NCBI GenBank assembly: GCA_004794655.1
Contig: SMMW01000001.1
Location: 19,168,501-19,232,500 of the forward strand
Origin: Marisa cornuarietis
Taxonomy: Eukaryota > Mollusca > Gastropoda > Architaenioglossa > Ampullariidae
Direction of reading: 5' to 3'
Length of the DNA stretch: 64,000 nt
Shown here: positions 37,453-49,400 of the stretch, piece by piece
How positions within the stretch are numbered: the first letter of the stretch is position 1
Layout: each line of letters opens with the position of its first letter
The notes under the pieces: model-generated
The model's input: the letters and a program-made list of their open reading frames with translations, nothing else
Database searches by the model: none
What the model was told of the DNA's origin: nothing
Position numbers and translations under genes: made by a program

Positions 37453-40400
37453 CTAGGACTCCTCCTCCAAGGCTGTGATACAGTTCTTCAGCAGCTGAAC
37501 CTGGGCCTGCAAACAGAGATACATGCATATGTAGACAAATACACGTGTGCATACACACAAAAATAGGCAAGCATTTTACACAACAATCACCATTAAAATG
37601 GTTCACTGACACCTTGAAACATAACACATGAAGAAAAATAGAAATGATAGGTAAAGTTAAAAATTATGTAAAGAAGTCACCACAGTGAAGAGTGTGATGC
37701 AGGATAAGATTTCTTTTTTTTTGGTGGGGGGGGGGGGAGGGAGAGAAAATTTTGGGTTACGATTTCTTTCTTCCTAACCAAATCTTATGGTTTGGTATAT
37801 TGGTGCATAATTTAATTGTTAACATCAGCATGTTCTGGCCCGCGAGATTTTATATCATGGTTAGTGCGGCCCTTGGGTGAGAAAAGGTTGGGCACCACTG
37901 CTTTATGGCATATTATCAGTCCTCAAGGCTGCTATATGGATGGAGGAAGGGGATGAGGATTGGTGTTTTACACCGAACCAGCAACTAGGCCTCTATCAGG
38001 GTACAACACCCAGCCCTGTAAACAGATGCCACATGCAGAGAAAGAACAGGGTGCCTGGGGCAAGATCTGAACCCAGACTGCCAATTCTCACTGTACTGGT
38101 GACAGGCACTAACCACTGTCCCACCAGATCACCTAAAAGAAAGGGGAAAATGGGCAGCAATTCTGACAGGACAAATGGTTGGTTGAATATTCAGAAGACG
38201 ATGATAGAATACTTGTGATAACCTTAAATTTTCAGAAAGTGCACTTCATTTACTTATTCAACATCCTCGCTTTGAAGGACAGAAGTCCAGCTGTACTGGA
38301 TGCACTCAAGAAGAATTCAGAATAAAACTTAAGTCTCTTCTCACACACATGTTGACAAATGTTAAAAGATGTGCAAAAGAATGTTTTGAGTATTTTTTAA
38401 GATTTTTCCCCATAGCTCAGTTTAATTTAGCACAAGCTACAGACACTTAAGAATAACTGTTGGTCAGCAAAAAAGCTGGGGCTAAAAGTAGGACTTACTT
38501 TTGCGTGCTTTAGTTCAAGCTCCACCAACTCCACCATGTGCTTTTTAAAATATTGTATTCTGCGCACCTTGAATTCTCCAATTTCTGCACACAATTTATT
38601 GCATGCTGATGAATAATGAGACATGAGTGGCAACAATATAAAACTGTGAAAAAAAATGATCAGAATGTATCAGGAGGCAAGACAGGTGCATACTTGCCTC
38701 TCCATTTAAAGGAATAAAACAAGCATTGTTCTTTTTGGACACACTTCATCCCATCCTGTGTGTGCCATATATATAGCTTACCTTTCTTTGCCACCTCTGA
38801 TATCTTTTCAAACTTTTTACAACTTTGCTCCTGAGCCTTCTCAGCCTGTAAAAGGAAAACAAATGATGTGTAGTTTTAACTAAAAATCCTTTTAACCGTC
38901 ATGCTCAAACCATTCTCTCAATGTATGATCTTTAAATGCTTTCATTAATCATGAAGATAGATTAACAATGTTATTACATTTTGAAGAATACGAAGACAGC
39001 AGATATTGGTATACCCACTAAAGCCATCTGGCATTTACCTGTGCAACATCTTTGTTCTTGGTGCGAGCTTTTTCCAGTGCTTTGTTGGCAGCCTCATAGT
39101 CAGCTAGGGAACGAGAGCGACGGTACAGCAGATCCTTTGCAGCAGCAGAGTCTCGCATGTAGTACCGTAAGGTGTCGCTTAGTTTTAGATCCTCATCAGA
39201 TGCCACCCTTCCTTCAAGTTTCTGCAGCCAGATACGGGTCTTATATTGAGACTCAACAGTTCAGCAGTCCAAATCATTTCTCATTTCTATCCCAAGAAAA
39301 TGACCTATAACTATCCTACCTATGCAAGATAAACAGTCTTCAAAGCTTCAAATGGCTCAAAATAATGGTGCTCGTACAATCTTTCAGAGACAAAAAGTGG
39401 ATCATGCTACATCCCTCCTCCACCAGCTTCACTAGCTGCCATGCCAGCTAATTACAAGACTGCCACACTGTACTGTTGTTGCCTTCGTGGCATTGCCCCA
39501 GCAAATCTATCTTGTTGCCTTCATGGCGTTGCCCCAGCAAATCTGAGCTACTGATGCCTTACCACTCCCATGCCCCTGAGTTGGTCTCTTTAATCTGTTT
39601 GCTACCCTCATTCCTGTGCCACGCAACTTTGGCAAAGGCTCCTTTTCCTTCTCGGGTCCCACTGTTTGGAATTACAGTGGAACCTCGGCTAATGACCACA
39701 ATCCGTTCTGGAAAGTTGGTCGAAATGCTCGGTATCCAAAACAATTTTCCCCATAAGAAATAAAGGAAATAGACTTAATTGGTTCCCAGCCCCTGTTGAC
39801 TCGCTAGTATATGAAAGTTGTCCCTGGAGTTTTCTTCTGCAAATCTCCTTTCAAAACAATAGCTTCTTTAAGCTGCTCCTTTTGCTTTAAAATCATCGAG
39901 ATTGTCGACTTCAACATGCCATATTTGGCGGCGATATCCGACACACGTATGCCTCCTTCATACTTTGAAATCATTTCCTTTCTCAATTCAATTGTTGGTC
40001 GCTTCCTTTTCATTACCTTGCTATTATTGCTCTTAATCTTCTTTGAAGCCATGATTGAGGGCTATATTATTAGAATAAAGCACAAAAATCACTAAATAAG
40101 AAGGATGCGCACAGATAAAGATAACGAATGACCGATCGTAACTGTATCTTGAGCGCGAATGATGCCTGGTCTGAGATGCTAGTCGATCACGTGTGGGTGA
40201 CGTGAATGTTCGGTATCCAGTGCAAATTTTTAACAAAATTTTTGGCTGTTATCTGAAATGTTTGAAGGCGTTTGCTAGCCGAGGTTCCAGTGTATCTTTT
40301 TCTTTGAGATTCGACTTTAAAGCCCATCCCTTTAATAAATATCTTGCATAATCATGAGTACTGTTCTGCCCACCCCTCATTTCTTCATCTTTATACCTTT

Positions 40401-43400
40401 ATTTTTATTTTTGGGGGGGTGGGGGGGGAAACGGGGAGTTATGGTGCTAGCCATTTGCTGATCCTTAAGTTTACTGTAGGGTTGTTTCTATTCTTTCACA
40501 TGCAATACATTCAGCTCATATTCACATGGGAAATATGCTTTACAAATCCAATTATTATTTTGTAGTCCAGATGCAGATAAAGCAGTACTGAAATACTGAC
40601 ATAGGACCAAATTGTTTTGATGGTGTTATACTTTTGGCCACAAAAGATTCTCACAACACATAAGCATATGATGAGATGATGATAAAAATGCCATAATGCA
40701 AGGGAGACAAGAGACCAACCTCAACTTAATACTTACCCTTGCCTTTTCCAATGCCTCAGCCACTTTTGTGAAAATCCTGGATAAATAGTTAAAAAAAGAA
40801 CATAGTAGATAAAAATCAACAGGCTGAGAAGCTGAAATCAGTTCCATGTACTAGGGATGTTTGGTTATGAGAGATGTTTTACTACGTCTGACACAAAAGT
40901 TTATTATTACTTTACCACTCTAAAATAAACATCCACAAGTTGTTGTTTTCTTACTCATGTTTACTTTTATTTACTGACAACTTTGGTAACCCCATTACTG
41001 ATATCTTTAATACATTGTACCACACAGAAAACATTTTTTTCCATTCCAAAAAAAAAAAGGCAGGGGGGGAATTAAAAAAAGGGAGAAAACTGATGTCAAA
41101 CGAATTAAAGATCATGTTATACAAATTTTCTCCCTTAGAGGAAGAAACCTGGCCATATCTTAATGACATGAAAAACCAGGAAAACATTTATGGATTCGTC
41201 TATGACACTGATAAAAACAGCATCAATGTAACCCTAATTTAAATGTGCTTTTTAATATAAATATTTAATTGCTGTTTACTTGTTGGTTCCTGACGAATAA
41301 GAAACATTTCTTTGCAGCACGGCTGCTTTATTGATTCTACCTGCACTTTTCTAAAAAGTTTCACATTCCACATACTTCAATTTAAATTAAAAAATGCATC
41401 TTTTCCTTGGAATTAAGATGTTTAAAATATAAGAAAGGCTCCTGCTAATGTGGATCATGACTGTCAGCTGAGGTTATACAAAGCTGTTTGAATATTAATG
41501 GTGTTAAATTTACATATTGCAAAATACTTGTTGTTTAATGCAACTAAAACTATATCACACAAAGCAGCCGGCCCATGTAAACACCCAATTCTCACTGTAT
41601 TGGTGACAACCACTTAACTGTTGCCAAATTGTCAAAGTGGTCAGAGTGCATTTACATATTTAAAAGTTTAACTTCTCGTGTCTAGGAGGGGAAAAAAATC
41701 CAATGACGTACTTAAGTTGCAGCCCCACCAAAACCCTTAGCCCTGGTGCAGACTTGATGCCCAACACTGTAAGCTTATATGGGTGGTGCTGTATGCAAAC
41801 ATAACAGGTTGCACTCTTCCTCTTTATTTTGGCAAATACTTTCATATAGAGAGGCTTGGAAAAGAGTTCGTTTGCTCTTTAGGTTTACAGATTTTTTTGT
41901 TCTGCTGCTTTATCACACAGAAGAGTACAATACATAAGCCTCCACTGAATATAATTTATAAATCTGTTGTTTATAAGCAGCTTAGTCAAAACTGTAATTT
42001 GTACAACATCAAAAGCTAACATTGTCCATGCAACATGAGATGTCAAAAGAGATAAGGGTGGTGTCTGACCCTTACATAGAATAAATGTATCTAAAGACAT
42101 GTACATACTTATCTAACTCTGTGCTCTCGATAGTAGCCAGCTGCACCAGTCCTGTGGAAATCTGAATGTAGGAGTCTGCCACATCTGCAAAAACCACCAA
42201 AACCATCTCAATATTTAATTTAAAATTGCGATGGTCTAAAGCTGGGGTGGGAAAATTTGTTTCCTTGAAGGGCCATTTTGATATTTATAACATCATTCGT
42301 GGACCATATAAAATTATCTACTTAAAAATCAGCCTGCTCTATTTGGTCAAGGTGTAGCTTCGCCAGTGTGTTAACACTTGCAACAAGTACAATCCTAGCC
42401 TGCCTGGCACTGCTGTCCTCCGTGTCACCACAATCTGCATTTTTGCAGTTAGGTGTGCAAAAACTATGCTATGAAAAGCATAGCAAAGCAACTATTTGGA
42501 GTCTGTTAAATATATGTTTATAATTAAAAAGTTCCTAGAGGAGACAAGAGTATATAGTACCAAAGCTTTTTTCCCTCATGCCCAATGTGCTGTTTGTAGT
42601 CATGCTTAAAAGTACATTAATAATAATCATCATCGTGACTATTTAGTACACACTTACCTCCTCCTGATGGAGGAGTTCATGGCATTTACAAAGTGTCTAC
42701 ATGTATGCTACACACATAGACATGCTTGCACATGCACAAATAAACTCATAAACCTGAACAAATTTTTACCAGCTAAAGCTTTTTCATTTGCTCATCCTTT
42801 GAAAATCCATGAAAGGATTGTGTTGGGAACTTGTAGGCCTGAACTGTACACTAAGAAGCACAGCAATGTTGATTTTTTTATTATTATTATTATTATTGTG
42901 TGAGCCAACATGGGCAAAGAATGCTAGGTCTATCCACAATCCACATCAAATGGAAAGTGATCTACTCTCAGCTTGGGATGTAGGTCATATGCATGCATAA
43001 TTCTCCCAAATCATCCACATAGGCTGCAGGCAGCCGACAAGAAGCATACATGTCCTGGCATGTACTCATATGTGTCCCCTCTATCCAGTAACTGATGTTC
43101 CTTGCCTGTCCCTTAAAATTTACGTTTTTATTATTATTATTATTATTATTATTCACTTAATTTACATTTATGTTGCTATAAAAAAGAAGCTTATAGATTT
43201 ACTAAAATGTGTGATTGCCTTGACAGGCCAGATCAAATGATTTTGCAGGCCTAATACAGCCACCAAGCGGATGTTCTCCACCCCTGCTCTAAAGGATGTA
43301 TTTACCATAAAATAAATAAACTACCATTCTCTCATAATTGTAAATCTCTCAAAAGGAAAGTCCTAGATGTGCAACATTAGGTAAGAGATAGTGTCAACAC

Positions 43401-46400
43401 ATTTTTAGAGCTTAAGTACTCAATTCTATGGAAAAAGAGTTTTACCGCAGTGAAGAAACAGTGAGATGACTTATTAACCTACTGCCCATTAAACAAACAC
43501 TACTTAAGAAATAGTCGTTTTAACTATCTATTCCATTACCTAAAAACTTTCCAACAGATATTTTGCAACAGTTTAACACCTGTTGCTTTCTGTCACAAGC
43601 TACAGTAACTAAATTTAATTTTGACTGCGATTCGCAAAGTTATGGCAGAAACTGATTGTTCTATTATACACAGTAAAACCAACCAGATATGAGACTTGTT
43701 TCCAGATGTAAAACAAACCAACACAATCTAACCAGTGCAACAATTTGGAAACCAAAGACTTTTCTGGATTTTTTATTTTATGTACCAGGCGCTACCATCT
43801 TACTTTTGTGCACTTTGGTCATTCTGTCCGCTTTTTGAGTTGCATCCCTGATCTTGGCATGGTACTCTATAAGAAACTGTTTCTCATTCTCAAACATATC
43901 ATCGACATCCTGCACAAAGAAATCATTTGTCATTTACACAAAACTTGTGGTGCAAGTGTATAATATGGCAACCAAAAACTATGAAAATGCTTAAAGAATG
44001 AAGAACCATATTAACAGTCGAGATCCAGGTTTCAAACACCTTCTCACACGCTTCAGTTTCCATTTATAAATATGAGACAAATACAGGCATTTTCTTCAAT
44101 TAAGATACCAGCAAGTTATCTATGTTCTGTGGGCAGGGACAAAATTCTGAAAGGTGAAGACAGTAGCAACTTAATCCTGTAACACATGTAGAGCAAGTAT
44201 AGCTATATATTTATTCCATTAAGAGCTGATTCCATACCAAATTATAAAGACAAAGCCTGCGATATTATTGAGAATAAATTAAGGACTCAAGTCAATTTGT
44301 CTCAAAATTGCTTTCAAGAAGGAAATCTGAACAAATTGCATCAAATTTTTCTCTTTAGTAAATAATTAAGAATTCCACACGTGCAGGAAGTAGACATTTA
44401 ATGAGAGCTTTTAAGAAGAACGCAACTTTCGAAGTGTTTAAAATTTGTTTTTTTGCAAATTCCCATATAGGTATACCTTTTGTCCTGAAAGTAAGGTCTC
44501 GTCCACAGATTTTGAAAGATTCTTGAAAAATCCTCCCAGCTTCTCCTTCTTGTTTTTGCCCCTGACGCTTAGCTAGAAAGGATTATCAAGAAAGTTCCTT
44601 CAATTATACTTTGCCTTACACAGATTCTTACTTGTACATATTAAACATAAAAGTACGCAATCAAATGTCTTTCTCCATATTAACACAAGTCAGGATTCCA
44701 AATAAGACCAGTACAGCTATTATTTTAACCGTGGGGTTTTTTTTTTTGTTTTTTTTTGTTTTTTTTTTTTTTGCTTTAAGAAAACAGCGAGCAGCTGCAA
44801 GCATCAAGCATGTAACAGGACAAGTATTTATGCTGTAATTATACAAGTTTTTCAAGTCAGTCTTCTGTAGTTGAGATGAGTAACTGACCAAAAGATGAAA
44901 ACAATTCTTATCAAACATTTTCTATGTATCATACTGAGATTAAGCAAGCAGCTACAGCTCACTAAATCAAATTTGTTGAGGTTGCCTGCTTTTCTGTAAA
45001 TGTACCTTTGTATTTAATCAATTTATTGATTAATAGATCTTGTGTCGTTTTCTTCAACATTTCAAATTTCAGCAGTCTGTCTCATTAAATTTAAAAGAAA
45101 AAAAAAACAATTTAAGTGCTGCACAACCAAACTTAATCTATTAAAAGAAGTAATGTATGGGGTGTGCTTGAAAACAAAAGCTGCTATTTCAAACATTTTA
45201 TATTCATGAATACAGGCATCATTTATTGCAATTCTGAAAACACAGAATCTACAATAGTGAAACATACCCGTGCAGAATTACATTTCTGTAAATGCTCATT
45301 ATTTCAACTCTCAAATATTCGGCAGTCAAAAAATTGAGAAATTAGTAAAACAATATATGTGCCCTTCAACCATAATACCCCTGAACATACCAATGATTAA
45401 AAATCTCACTCTCCATCTACTCTTTGCACACTTTGTGTGATCTGTGTCTGTGGAAATGCTTCAAACACATCTTTTGGAAATTTAGTTTAGAACTATTCTG
45501 AAGTCAATGACAGCTCATAACAAATGATAATAAAGCGTACTTTAAATGGTTCAACGCCTGACAAGAACATTCATAGGCACATGACTAAAATAAATGCTTA
45601 CATCTCCTGAATACTCCAGGAAGACCTCAAAGTTGACATCCTGCCGTAGAACTGGGTGAGCTGCTAGCCGCTGCAGAAACACCTCATGCATTGCCACAGT
45701 CTTTTTGAATGTGGCTAGATACTCACTGCAATCCAGTCAAATAAGTTAAAATAATCTACGTTCTTTTTTTGCCAGCATAGAACACTATACTTGATAATAT
45801 CTTCTTTTCTATTCTCCCTCTCCCTTTCCATATCCGCCACCTTCCTACAGTTGAATCCTTCAAATCTGCACTGAAAATGCACCTCTTCCTTGAGCATTAC
45901 TCCTAACACAGTCCACACAATGCTAGCCCCTCTTACCCTCCCCCCTCCCGCTCGCGACTTTTCTACCATCTTTCTCTGCAGAGTCACTATTTTCTTCGCT
46001 CCTGTTACTTGGTGCCTTTTTGTGTTCTCTATCTTTTTTTCTGTTTGTCGTCAGTACTGTCGTTTATTCTTCCGTCCCTCATGTCCTATCCATTTAGTCC
46101 ATGTCTCTTCCTCGTTTTAAGCGCTAAGAGCATGCTCTCTATGAGTGTGAATATGCACTATAAAAATCTTCATTATTATTATTCATGCTCTCCAGCAACA
46201 AGGACACATACCAATAAGCGATGTAATTAATCTTGCATTCCTAAGTTTTAAATTCTCACTGAAGAAACCTGTCATTTTAGTTAAAAAGATGGTGGAGGTG
46301 AGAGACAGCAACATACCGAATGAGATGGGGAGAGCTGCATTCTAGATTATCCTACTGATAGCCCACCCATCAAAAGATCAACTCACGCTTCTAGTTCTTG

Positions 46401-49400
46401 CTTCATTTTCATGAACTCTTCTTTAGTCATTGTTCCCTCCCCTTCTCCAAGCCGCTGAAGCTTCTCCCGAGATGCATCGAAGTCTGGTCGAGGTGGTGCA
46501 GGTGGAATCTGCAGGTAAAGGCTTAAAATTCTCTACTGATCTATTGACAGTGGGTACTGAATTCGCCATAAATTATCACAAAACCCTCAATATTTGATTG
46601 AGCATTTTGCATAATCATCTAGTCAAAACAAAAACCAAAGCAGTATCACAAAAAGACAACAGATTTTTAAAAATCTTTCACTAAAACATTTTTGTGATAA
46701 TTATGTTCTTCACTGGTTAAAAATAAATAGTTTCTGTGGCATCTTCTAGCCTCTGCTATCAGAGGATGACTGGCCTGTCCTTATGGAAAATAACCAATTC
46801 CTATTTCATTGAAAATTTTCACCTCAAAGTATAATCAAATGACACATGCAGCATATTCCAAACAAAAATATATGGTGATCATAGCAAGATCATATACAAA
46901 AATAATCACAGCATAAGTATGAAACAAATACTTACAATGATGCCAGCATATTCCTCATTTTCAACATAGCGGTCATGCAGCCAGATAAACTCCTCATGCT
47001 GACGAACAACTGACATCTCAGGCTTCTTGAACTGCGGCAGGGTTGTCTGAAACACAGCAAAGTCTAACTTCTCAAAAGAAAAGTTTTTGCAGTTAAGATT
47101 AACTGCCCACAGTATGGTAAACACTTCTGTTCCATTTTAGAAATCACTAGCTCCACAGAATGTGACCGAATGCCAAGAAATTTATGTTGGTTTTCCTGCA
47201 TCCTATCAATTAACTTATCTTATTTTAGTTGCTTATTTGTTGCTACTAATGCAAGAACTATTAATTTTATTTTTTATCTCTATGCACCTATGTGTGCATG
47301 TGCACATAAAAGAAAGAGGAAACAAATAACATTAACAGACTACACATATACGAATGTAAATCTAATTCCAAGCTATCATCTTTATACAACCTATAATGAT
47401 CATTTATAACAAAAATTTGCTAAGCATAAAAAAATTCTTTAACCTTTATATCCTGACAATATTTACACAAGAAGTTTTCTCATCACATGACCCCAAATGA
47501 AGTTAAAAAGGAAAGCAAGGTAAATGGTTGACATAGAATTAAAAGGAAGAAACAAAACATAAAGTCTCATAAGACTGTTCAAGATCTTATAAACTGGACT
47601 GTCTGGCATGTATTTTTTTTCTACACACAATCAATAAGGAGCTTTACCTATATGTATGTTATGTAGTCATAACCTTGATTGGATTATAGCTTATTTTACT
47701 AGAATTGACACTGTTATTGCACTGCTATTAATTCCACATATTGAAAGGTTTCTTTACAATTTCAACAGACTGAAAGAAACAAGATGAGTATAGAATTTTG
47801 TCTTTTGCCAAATCTTTGGACTAAGGAGGAATTTCTAATCTTCTGGGGCCCAGCTTTCAGTCTAAATAGCAAGGCTAGAAATCCAAATGCAAAATTTCAA
47901 ATGCTTTAGTTAGAGATCCACATTAATAAGAGGTTACCTTTGTATGAACAGTGAACTTGACCTTGTCACGTTCACTCAGTGAGTCACTGATATCAACCAA
48001 CAGTGATGTGTCTGTCAAGTCCACCGTGTCTGATCGACCCTGAAAAATCATGCACATTTGGAATCTGAGTAACACTTCATAGAAAATTATCCAATAATCA
48101 ATTATTTAAAAGTATAAAGAAAAATCTAAAAATATATTTACTTTTGTAATTACCTCATTCTTGAATACATTTACTACAAATCTAGTATTCATCATAACAA
48201 AATTGTTCTGTCTTATAAAAGGCATAGAAAATTATCACTGGAGCTATCAGATCAACTCCAATTCATGCTGTGGACTCAGTCACTGGTTTGTAAAGTCTGG
48301 AGGACAGATGCAACACCAAGATCCTCATCCCAGCTGTTCAAAAGACATACCAGTCACCTAATGCACAAGAAGATGCTAAAGTTCTTAAAATGTAAATCAA
48401 AGAGGAACAGCTTCATTAAGGAAACTGGCAACCTGGAAAGACAGTATCAGACCTCTCCCAGGTAGCTAATAAAAACATCTTAGTTACACCAGCCTGCTCT
48501 ATGAAAAAGATTATGTCCTGTGACTAGAAACAATATCTCAGGCATCTACAAAAAAAAGTACTTGAACAGATGAAGATAGAAAAGTGATCACCTTGGAATA
48601 CATCCAATAAGCTTACTCACAGAAACTATGGACACATGTATACACAGACAGATCAGCTGAAGAGATGGAGAGTGCATTTCTGACAGGTAAGTACTCCACA
48701 AACTAAAGGTTGAAGCTGAGGCTTTACGGACTGCACTAATTGCTCTGTAATAATAGAAAAGATTCACAACCAAGTCATCATCTTTACTGATGCTCTGTTA
48801 GTCTTGGCAGCTGAATGTCCTTGCATCAGTTGTGAGGAGCCTGAAAAAATCAACTGAACCAACATTTTAGTGGATTCCCCCTCTCATTGTGATATCCCTG
48901 GCAATGAGGCAGCTGACAGTCTGGAAGAGGGAGGGAGGATGGCCCAAGTGACCACCCCCCAGGTCAGCTTTACTGAGGCCAGGACAATAATTAAAGCCAA
49001 GTAAAAGAAAAGAAAACTTCAACAGCAGAAATCAAGACTCACTTTACAGGCTAGAGACAGGAGAACTGGTGACTATCATAAGACTGAAAACATTTCACGC
49101 CAAACTAATATGTCACATGTTCACCAAGTTCTACATTGGAGAGTTCCCAGAGTGCTCCTGTGGCACAGCTCCAATGACAGTAACCCACACCTGCAGGACT
49201 GTCCAACCCACCAGAAACAAAGAGCAGAGACATGGCCTGATGACACACCAATGAAAGAAAAGATATTTAGCCCTGTGGCATCTATAGCGCACAGTAGACT
49301 TTGTCCAAGCCTTTGGAGAGGGGACCGGTCGATTTGACCATTTGCTAATTTGACCATAGACCACAGTCAATTCGACCTAATCATCATCTATGTGATAATC

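Larger units (their letters stand above)
39350..40350 (+). mobile_element. LINE relic split by a nested Tigger/pogo remnant
   Basis: The plus strand at 39365-39672 reads, with a few stops, [10 protein letters not shown], then a duplicated ALPQQI unit, [18 protein letters not shown] and GPTVWN, the C-terminal signature of CR1/L2/jockey-like reverse transcriptase ORFs. It breaks at a TA and resumes after 40294 with a stretch ending [10 protein letters not shown], the usual final block. The intervening 618 bp are a DNA transposon. The relic lies in an SNX6 intron, antisense to the gene. Confidence 0.65.
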
